Source: Elusimicrobiota bacterium
GTDB taxonomy: Bacteria; Elusimicrobiota; Elusimicrobia; JACQJN01
Assembly (NCBI GenBank): GCA_016205045.1
Contig: JACQJM010000260.1
Coordinates: 1 to 19,600 of the forward strand
Direction of reading: 5' to 3'
Length of the DNA stretch: 19,600 nucleotides
A program made the position numbers and the translations under genes. Below, in pieces: positions 1 to 7,222 of the stretch. The notes beneath the pieces are model-generated. The model saw only the letters and a program-made list of their open reading frames with translations, was not told the DNA's origin and ran no database searches. How positions within the stretch are numbered: the stretch's first letter is position 1; each line of letters opens with the position of its first letter.

Positions 1-49
1 ACCCTGGGCAGGGTGCCCGGAAATTTTCGGCACACCCTAGAGAGGAAGA

Positions 50-1408
50 CTACTTTAAATACATTGTCACCGATTCCATAAACGAGGGAAGTACTCCAGG
101 GAGGAAAAAATTTGTGTAGAACATATCTTGCACTAAGTCGTTGGCGCGGTGGGCTTGTTGGACCTGGAGGAGAGCCGTGCGCGCCTTGTTTAGCAGCTCC
201 AGAGAAATGTAGGGGACCGGAGTTTCTTGAAGGTTTTTTTGCGCGTAATACAAAATGACGAGGTGCGTCGTGTACTCGGATTCAGGATACGCCAGTACGA
301 TGACCCGGTCTAAAATAGCGGCCAAGGTGCGCGTGCCTAAAGCGTTGCGGATAAGGTGCATCCATTCAGAAAGATCGGTAAGGAACCGGTCATTTTTAAG
401 CCAGGGCTGTTTTTGTTCCATCTGTAGAAGATTGTTCTCCATTGTCTCGACAGGGCCTTTCCCCGACACCAGCTCCTTTTCTAGGTGATGGTAGGCCTTC
501 AGGATCTCGGGAGGAACATGGAATTGCTTGGCCAAGAAGCGGAGTTGGTCCTGTTTCATCCATAAATAGCCCAGGATTAAATCCTGTCGCAACTGAAGCA
601 GGGTTTGCGTTATCGCGCGCGCCTCGGGCTCAGTCACATTATTTCTGCCCCCCACCTTTTGAAGAGCTAAGAAGAATTGCTCTAGAGCCCGGCGCGTTTT
701 TTCTAGTTGTTTTTGCCGCTTCTCCAAAGACGCGGGGGAGTGCCCTTTAGATCGATCCCATTTCCAGACCCGCTGGAGTCCCGCCAACAAGGAAGAAGCC
801 CTTCGGCCTATCTCCTCGGCTTGAGAAGTTTTAATTTGCCAATTTAACGAGGAGAAATCCTTAAAAGAGGGATACGAAAAAAGGGCGCCGGGAGCTTCCG
901 AAGACTCCACGGGAAGGATCTCCGCTTCGGGAACTTGGGCAGACTCAAAAATTTTTTTGGATATCTCCTGGATATTTTCCGGTGCGAGTTTTGGACTCAA
1001 CAGCTGAGCGGAGGCTTGAGCGGAATCCAGCAGATCATCGTAAGAGATCCTTTTTCGATGAGGATTCATCTCCCAGTATTTAAGGACCAGCTGCACAAAA
1101 GCCGTCCGCTGGGCCTTAAGGCTCAGGAAAATATCCGTAGCGGCTTCTGGGTGCTCTTGGGCCCAGAGAACCAATCGTTGTTTAAGATCGGTGAGATCTG
1201 CATTCCCTTCGATCTGGAGAATGTCTTGTTCTTGTCCCAGTCCCAATAAAGCCTCGGCTAATTTCTCGGCACAGGCGCGGTCGCTCTGAAAACACCGGGC
1301 AATTTTAGCCCTTACTTCTGCGGGGTTGGGAGGGGGAGTTTGGAAAGGAGTTTCAGCCCCCCATCCCGCGGGGATGGCAAAAAAAAGAGTAAGGAGCAGG
1401 GAAAACAT
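50..1408 (-). CDS. Exported alpha-helical protein of unknown function
   Basis: A 452-residue protein I do not recognise. It begins with a hydrophobic signal peptide (MFSLLLTLFFAIPAGWGA, probable cleavage before ETPFQ), then a short Pro-rich linker. Two cysteines (C39, C46) lie just after the cleavage region and could form a disulfide in the periplasm. The rest is rich in Leu, Gln, Lys and Glu and looks all-helical, with a strongly charged stretch near residues 225-255 that could be a coiled coil. No catalytic motif or transmembrane segment is visible after the signal peptide, so a soluble periplasmic or envelope protein is inferred. The start is supported by the signal peptide and by a TATAGT box exactly six bases upstream; there is no Shine-Dalgarno. 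It is divergent from acnA across 78 bases. Confidence 0.72.
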   Translation of the reverse strand: MFSLLLTLFFAIPAGWGAETPFQTPPPNPAEVRAKIARCFQSDRACAEKLAEALLGLGQEQDILQIEGNADLTDLKQRLVLWAQEHPEAATDIFLSLKAQRTAFVQLVLKYWEMNPHRKRISYDDLLDSAQASAQLLSPKLAPENIQEISKKIFESAQVPEAEILPVESSEAPGALFSYPSFKDFSSLNWQIKTSQAEEIGRRASSLLAGLQRVWKWDRSKGHSPASLEKRQKQLEKTRRALEQFFLALQKVGGRNNVTEPEARAITQTLLQLRQDLILGYLWMKQDQLRFLAKQFHVPPEILKAYHHLEKELVSGKGPVETMENNLLQMEQKQPWLKNDRFLTDLSEWMHLIRNALGTRTLAAILDRVIVLAYPESEYTTHLVILYYAQKNLQETPVPYISLELLNKARTALLQVQQAHRANDLVQDMFYTNFFLPGVLPSFMESVTMYLK

Positions 1409-1414
1409 GGTTGC

Positions 1415-1420
1415 ACTATA
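1415..1420 (-). promoter_or_regulatory. Putative -10 box of the exported helical protein gene
   Basis: TATAGT on the minus strand lies six bases before the ATG. The mRNA would then start at or next to the start codon, that is, it would be leaderless. No convincing -35 is seen. The same spacing occurs at acnA, at the phosphatase gene and at the DCC/LMF gene. Confidence 0.45.
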
Positions 1421-1474
1421 TCAAATTTACCTCTCGCGCAAGCTTAAGAAGCTATGCGTGAGAAAGAAATTTAG

Positions 1475-1480
1475 TAAAAT
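1475..1480 (+). promoter_or_regulatory. Putative -10 box of acnA (TAAAAT-N6-ATG)
   Basis: TAAAAT is followed by CCAAAG and then the ATG of acnA, and there is no Shine-Dalgarno. This fits a leaderless transcript beginning near the start codon. No good -35 lies 16-18 bases upstream. Confidence 0.5.
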
Positions 1481-1486
1481 CCAAAG

Positions 1487-4177
1487 ATGCCCAACACGCT
1501 CGACAGCTTTAAAACACGCTCCACGCTGAAAGTCGGTTCACGCTCCTTTGAATTCTTCAGCCTCAAGCGGCTAGAAGAACGAGAGAAGGGGAACTTGTCG
1601 CGGCTGCCGGTTTCCATCAAGATTTTCCTGGAAAATTTATTGCGCCACGAGGATGGAAAGTTCGTGCGAGCAGAGGATATTCAGGCCGTGATGATGGCGG
1701 GAGGAAAATGCTCCGAAAAGGAAGTTTTTTTCATGCCCGCCCGGGTATTAATGCAGGATTTTACGGGGGTCCCTGCGATCGTGGATCTCGCGGCCATGCG
1801 GGATGCAATGAAAACGCTCGGAGGAGATCCTAAAAAAATCAATCCCCTTCAACCCGTGGATTTGGTGGTGGACCACTCGGTGCAGGTGGACCGCTACGGC
1901 AACGCGGAGGCATTCGCCTACAACTCTCATCAAGAATTTGAGAGGAACGTGGAACGGTACGCGTTTCTCAAGTGGGGACAGCAAGCCTTTCGCAATTTCC
2001 GCGCCGTGCCCCCGGAAACGGGAATCGTACATCAAGTCAATCTGGAATATTTTGCCACGGTGGTTTTTGCCCGCCAACAGGAAGGAAAAATGTGGGCCTA
2101 TCCGGACACTCTAGTGGGAACCGACTCGCACACCACCATGATCAATGGGCTGGGGGTTCTGGGCTGGGGAGTGGGAGGGATTGAGGCGGAAGCGGTTATG
2201 TTGGGCCAGCCGATCGCAATGCTCATCCCAGAGGTGTTAGGGTTTAAGTTGACCGGGGCTTTAAAAGAAGGGGTCACCGCCACCGATGCGGTGCTTACGG
2301 TGACCGAGATCTTAAGAAAGAAAGGCGTGGTGGGTAAATTCGCGGAATTTTATGGGCCTGGGTTGTCCGCGTTGAGCCTGGCCGATCGAGCCACCATCTC
2401 CAACATGTGTCCTGAGTACGGTGCTACCGTAGGACTCTTTCCCGTGGATGAGAAGACGCTGGAGTATCTCCGCATGACCGGGCGTCCGGAGGAAACGGTG
2501 CAGCTGGTGGAAGCCTATTGCAAAGAGCAGGGACTTTTTCGCACCCCCGATACTTCTGATCCCGTTTTTCCACAAGGGGTGGAATTGGATTTGAGCGCGA
2601 TCCAACCCTGTCTGGCAGGGCCTACTCGCCCCCAGGATAAAGTATTGCTCAAAGACAGCAAGGCATCATGGAAAAAATCTCTGCCCGCTCTATTGATGAA
2701 CAAGGGAAAACAGTCCGATCCTCAGGCTGTGGCGGAGGTATCCTGGGGTGGAGAAAACTTCTCTCTGACCCATGGTTCGGTGGTGATCTCCGCTATCACC
2801 AGTTGTACGAACACCTCCAACCCTACGGTCATGATTGGCGCGGGACTTTTGGCCAAAAAGGCGGTAGAAAAAGGACTTCAGACGCGGCCTTGGGTCAAGA
2901 CCAGTCTCGCTCCCGGCTCCAAGGTGGTGATGGATTATTTAAAAGATTCCGGGCTATTGCCCTATTTGGAGAAACTGCGGTTTCATTTGGTGGGGTTTGG
3001 TTGTACCACCTGTATCGGCAACTCAGGGCCCCTGGCCGATCCCATTGCGGATGCAATTACTCAGAAGGGGCTGGCAGCAGCAGCGGTTCTTTCCGGAAAT
3101 CGTAACTTTGAAGGCCGCATCAACCCGCATGTCAAAGCCGCCTATTTGACTTCCCCGCCCTTGGTGGTGGCCTATGCCTTGGTGGGGCATATGGACATCG
3201 ATTTATTGAAAGAGCCTTTAGGAAAGGGAAAGGATGGGAAAGCAGTGTACCTCAAGGATATTTGGCCCAGCAATGAAGAAGTTCAAAACATGGTGTCCCG
3301 TTGTGTGCGGGGAAATATGTTCCAAAAGCAGTATGCCAATGTCTTTGAGGGAGATGCGAACTGGAAGAGCATGAAGGTGGCCATGGATGAGCTTTTTAGA
3401 TGGGATCCGGCTTCCACGTATGTCCGCAGACCTCCCTATTTCGAGAACATGGAAAAAGAACCTTCCCATCCCTCCGATATTCGAGGGGCTCGAGTGTTGG
3501 CGGTCTTGGGCGATTCCGTCACCACCGATCACATTTCCCCGGCAGGAAATATCGCCAAGGAGAGTTCTGCGGCCAAGTATCTGATGGAACATGGAGTCTC
3601 ACCCAAACATTTCAACTCATATGGCTCTCGGCGAGGGAATCATGAGGTGATGGTCCGCGGAACATTCGGCAATATTCGCATCAAGAACTTATTGGCGCCC
3701 GGAACGGAAGGGGGTGTCACCCTCCATTTGCCCGATGAGAAAATCACCTCCATTTATGAGGCCTCCGTACAGTATGCCCAGGAGGGAGTTCCTTTGGTGG
3801 TGTTGGCAGGCAAAGAGTACGGCTCCGGCTCTTCGCGGGACTGGGCCGCCAAGGGGCCGGCCCTGCTGGGGGTTAGGGCCGTGATTGCGGAAAGCTACGA
3901 GAGAATCCACCGCTCCAATCTTTTGGGGATGGGAATTCTTCCTCTGCAGTTTAAGCCTGGAGAGAACCGTGATACGTTAGGTTTGACGGGTCACGAGATG
4001 TACGAGGTCTCGGGAATCGCCCAAGATTTGAAGCCTAAGAAGGAGGTTCTGGTTCGCGCTGATGTAGAAGATAAAACCAAGGAGTTTAAGGCCATCGTCC
4101 GCATTGACACTCCCATCGAGGTGGAGTATTATCGCCATGGAGGAATCTTGCCTTACGTCCTGCGTCAATTGCTATGA
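1487..4177 (+). CDS. acnA: Aconitate hydratase, AcnA type
   Basis: Converts citrate to isocitrate through cis-aconitate in the TCA cycle, using a cytosolic [4Fe-4S] cluster. At 896 residues it matches AcnA/IRP1-type aconitases (about 890). The three cluster ligands are in place: C440 in ISAITSCTNTSNP, and C506 and C509 in GCTTCIGNSGPL. Also visible are the substrate-side motifs VGTDSHTTMINGLGVLGWG, SGNRNFEGRINPH, GDSVTTDHISPAGNI, NSYGSRRGNHEVM and the swivel-domain motif KEYGSGSSRDWAAKGP. No ligand is missing and the frame is intact. It appears to be a single gene: divergent from the helical exported protein and convergent with the phosphatase gene 34 bases past its stop. No other TCA-cycle gene is in the window. 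The start is set by the family N-terminus and the -10 box six bases upstream. Confidence 0.97.
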   Translation: MPNTLDSFKTRSTLKVGSRSFEFFSLKRLEEREKGNLSRLPVSIKIFLENLLRHEDGKFVRAEDIQAVMMAGGKCSEKEVFFMPARVLMQDFTGVPAIVDLAAMRDAMKTLGGDPKKINPLQPVDLVVDHSVQVDRYGNAEAFAYNSHQEFERNVERYAFLKWGQQAFRNFRAVPPETGIVHQVNLEYFATVVFARQQEGKMWAYPDTLVGTDSHTTMINGLGVLGWGVGGIEAEAVMLGQPIAMLIPEVLGFKLTGALKEGVTATDAVLTVTEILRKKGVVGKFAEFYGPGLSALSLADRATISNMCPEYGATVGLFPVDEKTLEYLRMTGRPEETVQLVEAYCKEQGLFRTPDTSDPVFPQGVELDLSAIQPCLAGPTRPQDKVLLKDSKASWKKSLPALLMNKGKQSDPQAVAEVSWGGENFSLTHGSVVISAITSCTNTSNPTVMIGAGLLAKKAVEKGLQTRPWVKTSLAPGSKVVMDYLKDSGLLPYLEKLRFHLVGFGCTTCIGNSGPLADPIADAITQKGLAAAAVLSGNRNFEGRINPHVKAAYLTSPPLVVAYALVGHMDIDLLKEPLGKGKDGKAVYLKDIWPSNEEVQNMVSRCVRGNMFQKQYANVFEGDANWKSMKVAMDELFRWDPASTYVRRPPYFENMEKEPSHPSDIRGARVLAVLGDSVTTDHISPAGNIAKESSAAKYLMEHGVSPKHFNSYGSRRGNHEVMVRGTFGNIRIKNLLAPGTEGGVTLHLPDEKITSIYEASVQYAQEGVPLVVLAGKEYGSGSSRDWAAKGPALLGVRAVIAESYERIHRSNLLGMGILPLQFKPGENRDTLGLTGHEMYEVSGIAQDLKPKKEVLVRADVEDKTKEFKAIVRIDTPIEVEYYRHGGILPYVLRQLL

Positions 4178-4211
4178 AGAGTGTGGCACTTTGCTGCTTA
4201 GATGGGTCTGT

Positions 4212-5072
4212 TTAAGGAAGTAACCGGAGGGTTTCTCGCCTCTTGTGACGCCTGTTTTGGGGAAGTTGTCGCGCTAGCTCCAGCCATTTTTGAGGATTGG
4301 TGGAAAAGTTTGCGAGGAGTTGCTTTTCCCGAGGGATCAAGAGCCATTCGGGATCGAAGTGAAAACTTGAAGCCTCGCGCATAACCTCATCGTAGGAGAT
4401 CCCATTTCGCAGCTGGTAAAGACCCACCATCATAGAGGTTCTGGCCATTCCCGCGGCGCAGTGAATGAACACTTTCCTCCCCGCATTTTTATCCAGAATC
4501 AAGAAGAAATCCAAAATATCCTGTGGGGTGGGGACATCCGTATCCGGGATGGGAATGGAGTGGTACTCTAGGCCGGCTCGTTTTGCGCGCTCTTCTTCTG
4601 AATTATCTTCATAGCGAAGATTGATCACCACATCTATACCCATGATTTTTAATTTTTGCAGACCTTCAAGGGAGGGCTCCCCGCCGCGGTAAATATTTAA
4701 ATTGACTACGCCAGAATTGGGCAAGGGGCTTTTCCGGTGAGCTTCTTTGAGTTCTTTGTTGTTGATCAAACGGTCTAAGGCTCCCCCGAAACAGTTGGCG
4801 ACATAGGCGATACTTTCTCGCCAAACCGGTTTATGTCCGTGGGCCCGGACCCATCGGGCGAGACCGCTTTGATGTTGAGAGAGAGAAACGGTGGAGAGAA
4901 GGTCTGGTCGTTCCGGGACAGGGAGCGGGGAAGAAAAGAGTTGTCTTTGTTCAAAAAAAACGGCTGCGTGAGAAGCTTGCGCTTCTAGGGAATCTGAGGA
5001 GGCAAGCTGTGCCGAGCCGCTTGAGGTGTACGCAAGCAGAAATCCCCAGACCCAGGTTTTTCTGGATACCAT
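4212..5072 (-). CDS. Exported dual-specificity/tyrosine phosphatase-like protein
   Basis: A 286-residue protein with a putative signal peptide (residues 1 to about 21, ending SSGSA) and a C-terminal cysteine-based phosphatase domain from about residue 115 to 265. The P-loop HCAAGMARTSMM gives H204, catalytic C205 and R211 of the HCx5R signature. NLRYEDNSEEE and the loop PIPDTDVPT (D177/D179, candidate general acid) match DSP-type phosphatases found in bacteria. In this family the enzyme forms a phospho-cysteine intermediate; candidate substrates are phosphoproteins, phosphoinositides or other phosphomonoesters, and nothing here decides which. An exported location is inferred from the N-terminus. 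The segment at residues 25-110 has no recognised domain. The gene has its own TAAAAT box six bases before the ATG, so it is probably separate from the upstream minus-strand cluster. Confidence 0.85.
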   Translation of the reverse strand: MVSRKTWVWGFLLAYTSSGSAQLASSDSLEAQASHAAVFFEQRQLFSSPLPVPERPDLLSTVSLSQHQSGLARWVRAHGHKPVWRESIAYVANCFGGALDRLINNKELKEAHRKSPLPNSGVVNLNIYRGGEPSLEGLQKLKIMGIDVVINLRYEDNSEEERAKRAGLEYHSIPIPDTDVPTPQDILDFFLILDKNAGRKVFIHCAAGMARTSMMVGLYQLRNGISYDEVMREASSFHFDPEWLLIPREKQLLANFSTNPQKWLELARQLPQNRRHKRRETLRLLP

Positions 5073-5078
5073 AAAGAT

Positions 5079-5084
5079 ATTTTA
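5079..5084 (-). promoter_or_regulatory. Putative -10 box of the phosphatase gene (TAAAAT-N6-ATG)
   Basis: On the minus strand, TGG-TAAAAT-ATCTTT-ATG: an extended -10 (TGn) with TAAAAT six bases before the start codon and no Shine-Dalgarno. The TAA at the head of the box is also the stop codon of the small Pro/Ala-rich reading frame at 5082-5228. Confidence 0.5.
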
Positions 5085-5228
5085 CCATTTCTCGGTCGCC
5101 CTGGCCGGTGTAGCAGAGGGCGCATCCTGTCCTGCCGGGGTCACGGGCGCGGCTTGGGGGGCGGGGGCCGGTGCAGTGGTTTGGCCTCCCCAAGGAAAGA
5201 TTTTATTAGGGGACTTCTCTGAGTTCAA
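5082..5228 (-). CDS. Possible Pro/Ala-rich small ORF, or frameshifted tail of the PrcB-like gene
   Basis: An open frame overlaps the last 23 bases of the PrcB-like gene in another frame. From a TTG start it would encode 48 residues, beginning (M)NSEKSPNKIFPWGG and continuing as a Pro/Ala/Thr-rich tail to ATEKW-stop. The frame opens only after an upstream TAA in the same phase, near 5242. The PrcB-like gene ends GTC CCC TAA; a +1 slip on CCC would fuse this tail to it. Three explanations remain: a separate small protein, a programmed +1 frameshift, or a single-base indel that broke a longer gene. GC-rich DNA produces Pro/Ala-rich frames by chance, so a spurious ORF is also possible. Confidence 0.3.
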   Translation of the reverse strand: MNSEKSPNKIFPWGGQTTAPAPAPQAAPVTPAGQDAPSATPARATEKW

Positions 5229-5634
5229 TTTTGGTGTTTGGTTTGGGGATTAGTCGGATGGCGTAGGGTTGGGTGAGAGCTTGGATCACGAAGCTTCCGT
5301 TGCCCGGAGCTTTCACGCGGTATTGCACAATGGTTTTGTCCTTCTCAGATTTAGGTTCCAGAAACTGTATGCTATAACCCCCCGTGGGGCGACTGCCCAG
5401 AAAAACCGCCGCCACAAAGTATTTATTAAAATCAATTTTAGGTTCTACTCGTTGATTTTGCAGGATATACCAAAGATCGCGCCACTGGGATTCATTTTCA
5501 ACAATACGCGCGGACGCCTGTTCCTGGTTGCAGAACTGACCGGACTCACCAGGCCATTCTATTGGGTTCGTTTCCTCGCGCATTGTTTTTTGATTTTCAG
5601 CCTGTGTTTTTGTCTGTTCGGGTCTTTTGCCCAT
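5206..5634 (-). CDS. PrcB C-terminal-domain-like protein
   Basis: A 142-residue protein whose residues about 35-130 resemble the PrcB C-terminal domain, named after a subunit of the Treponema dentilisin protease complex. The core signature is FLGSRPTGGYSIQF, preceded by DFNKYFVAAV and followed by a beta-rich stretch ending PYAIRLIPKPNTKIELREVP. No signal peptide is seen with this start, which is odd for a family that is usually exported. The start is uncertain: ATG at 5634 has GGGG too close to it and ATG at 5583 has no Shine-Dalgarno. The open frame continues upstream to 5949, but that part overlaps tldD and is G/W/R-rich, so I exclude it. It lies 181 bases downstream of tldD on the same strand, and an association with proteolysis is inferred from family and context only. 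Confidence 0.75.
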   Translation of the reverse strand: MGKRPEQTKTQAENQKTMREETNPIEWPGESGQFCNQEQASARIVENESQWRDLWYILQNQRVEPKIDFNKYFVAAVFLGSRPTGGYSIQFLEPKSEKDKTIVQYRVKAPGNGSFVIQALTQPYAIRLIPKPNTKIELREVP

Positions 5635-5644
5635 GCCCCAAACA

Positions 5645-5669
5645 GGGGTTAGGGTTTGGGGGTTAGGGG
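5645..5669 (+). other. Potential G-quadruplex motif with telomere-like repeats
   Basis: Four G-runs of 4, 3, 5 and 4 bases separated by TTA, TTT and TTA loops. This meets the standard G3+N1-7 quadruplex pattern. It sits on the plus strand, so the transcript of the minus-strand genes would carry the C-rich complement just 11 bases before the probable PrcB-like start codon. Confidence 0.6.
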
Positions 5670-5772
5670 TTAGTAACCAGCCCCCAGCAGCTAGTACCCT
5701 CCACAGCCCCCTCACGGAGCTCAGGGACGATGGGAGCCTCAGAGAGGCGAGTCGAGTTCCGAGTACCAGCCG

Positions 5773-5789
5773 GGGCCCCAGAGGGGCCC
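5773..5789. terminator. GC-only hairpin downstream of tldD
   Basis: GGGCCCC-AGA-GGGGCCC is a perfect 7-bp G/C stem with a 3-base loop, 27 bases past the tldD stop. No T-tract follows on the minus strand, so it is at best an attenuating hairpin or a 3'-end stabiliser. The surrounding 5635-5815 stretch is GC-rich and has no convincing gene. Confidence 0.4.
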
Positions 5790-5815
5790 AGCGTGCTGGC
5801 CCCCAGCCCCAGCGT

Positions 5816-7222
5816 TTAAGATTCGTGTTTTCCTCCCACCAGCACTTTGGGGATGCGCAGGGTGGGCATCCCATCTGAGACAGGAACTCCCTGCCCCTCC
5901 TTGCCGCAGGTGCCAATTCCCCAGCCCATATCGTGGCCCAACCGGTCAATAGATTTTAGAAGTTCCGGCCCCACTCCCAAAAGGCTGGCATCCCGGACTT
6001 GATGTTTGAGTTTCCCGTTTTCTACCCAGAATCCCTCATCTACTTCAAACACAAACTCCCCGGTAGCGGTGTTGACCTGACCTCCGCCCATCTTAGTGAC
6101 CAAAAGACCTTTTTGCAGGGAACTTAGAATTTCTTGGGGGTTATCTGCGCCCGGGGTGATATAGAGATTGGACATGCGGGGAATAGGTTTGTGGTGGTAA
6201 GATTCTCTTCTGCCGTGGCCGTTAGAAGGCTTCTTATCTTTTTCAGACGTCAAATAATCATACAAGTAATCTTGTAAAATGCCATTCTTCACTAGGATGG
6301 TTGGTTTTGCTTCGGTTCCCTCATCATCATAAACATAAGAACCGCGAAAAAAAGGAATCGTGGGATCATCAACGATGGTGAGAAATTCGGGGGCCACCTT
6401 TTGTCCGATTTTGCCGTGGTATACGGGAGAGGTGCCTTCTTGAACCAGATCCGCTTCCAGGGAGTGCCCGATGGCTTCGTGGATTAAAGTGCCTCCTGCG
6501 GAACTGGAGATAATGGCCATGGTTTCACCCGCTCTGGCGGGAAGAGCGGAAAGTTTGTCCACTGCTCGCTGGGCGGCTTTTTTGGCTAGATGCACCGGAT
6601 CGGCTTCTTCTAGAATTTCCAGTCCTTTGAGTCCTCCAACGATCTCATACCCCGTCTGCAGAAGCCCGTCTTTTTCTGCGGTGACGTGGGCCATGAATAG
6701 AACGGTGGTCCGGGTCTCTTCACGGGCGTGTCCTAAAGAATTAATCAGGATGAATCGCTTTCTTCTTTCCGCGTAAGTCAGACTGACTTGGCGGATATAA
6801 GGAAATTTCTGACGCACCTCTCGGTCTGCATTTTGCAAAAACTCTATTTTGCCTTCCAAGGATAACTCTTCCGGTGCCTTAAGAACGGGGTGGTCCCACC
6901 GCGCCAGGTTCCATGCTTTTTGGGAAGAAGGGGATTGCGGCGGTTTTCCTAAGGTTCTCTGGTAGAGCTGCTCCGCCTTTTTAGGATCCCACTCGGTAAG
7001 ACTGGAGTAAAAAGTTTCATAGGGGCTGGAATGGGGGGTGACCGAATTTTGCCGGGCCTTGAGGTAGCGCAACCCCGCGCCCCGATCTTTTCCCGAGAGG
7101 ATTTCCTCCACCTTAGAGTCCTCTAAATGAACGGTGGTTCCGGAAGATTCCTCTAGGTAAATCTCACCATAATCGGCGCCCGTGGTGAGCGGTATCCATT
7201 TTTTCAGTTCGAGGTTGGTCAT
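5816..7222 (-). CDS. tldD: TldD/PmbA-family metallopeptidase (TldD-like)
   Basis: A 468-residue zinc metalloprotease of family U62. In E. coli the TldD/TldE pair digests unfolded peptides and matures modified peptides such as microcin B17. The metal-binding HExxxH is HEAIGH at H248, E249 and H253, and the downstream Cys ligand is C439 in GTCGKEGQGVP. NTATGEFVFEVDEGFWVENGK and RDASLLG are further family signatures. The metal site marks it as the TldD (active) rather than TldE (inactive) type. The ATG at 7222 is chosen because it starts at TNLELKKW, is preceded by GGGGGAGGG, and overlaps the kinase stop as ATGA, implying translational coupling. No TldE/PmbA partner is in the window. Confidence 0.93.
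   Translation of the reverse strand: MTNLELKKWIPLTTGADYGEIYLEESSGTTVHLEDSKVEEILSGKDRGAGLRYLKARQNSVTPHSSPYETFYSSLTEWDPKKAEQLYQRTLGKPPQSPSSQKAWNLARWDHPVLKAPEELSLEGKIEFLQNADREVRQKFPYIRQVSLTYAERRKRFILINSLGHAREETRTTVLFMAHVTAEKDGLLQTGYEIVGGLKGLEILEEADPVHLAKKAAQRAVDKLSALPARAGETMAIISSSAGGTLIHEAIGHSLEADLVQEGTSPVYHGKIGQKVAPEFLTIVDDPTIPFFRGSYVYDDEGTEAKPTILVKNGILQDYLYDYLTSEKDKKPSNGHGRRESYHHKPIPRMSNLYITPGADNPQEILSSLQKGLLVTKMGGGQVNTATGEFVFEVDEGFWVENGKLKHQVRDASLLGVGPELLKSIDRLGHDMGWGIGTCGKEGQGVPVSDGMPTLRIPKVLVGGKHES

Noticed and set aside
1..40. Terminator hairpin after the first minus-strand gene
   Set aside because: Imperfect short stems (GTGCC/GGCAC, ACCCTG/CAGGGT) compete and no T-tract follows on the minus strand.
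255..1249. Several plus-strand ORFs opposite the exported helical protein
   Set aside because: Short, overlapping, no Shine-Dalgarno or signal, and explained as shadows of the minus-strand gene.
5635..5949. Long N-terminal extension of the PrcB-like protein
   Set aside because: The extra frame overlaps the tldD 3' end, is rich in Gly/Trp/Arg and encodes the G-quadruplex tract; the PrcB-like domain is complete without it.
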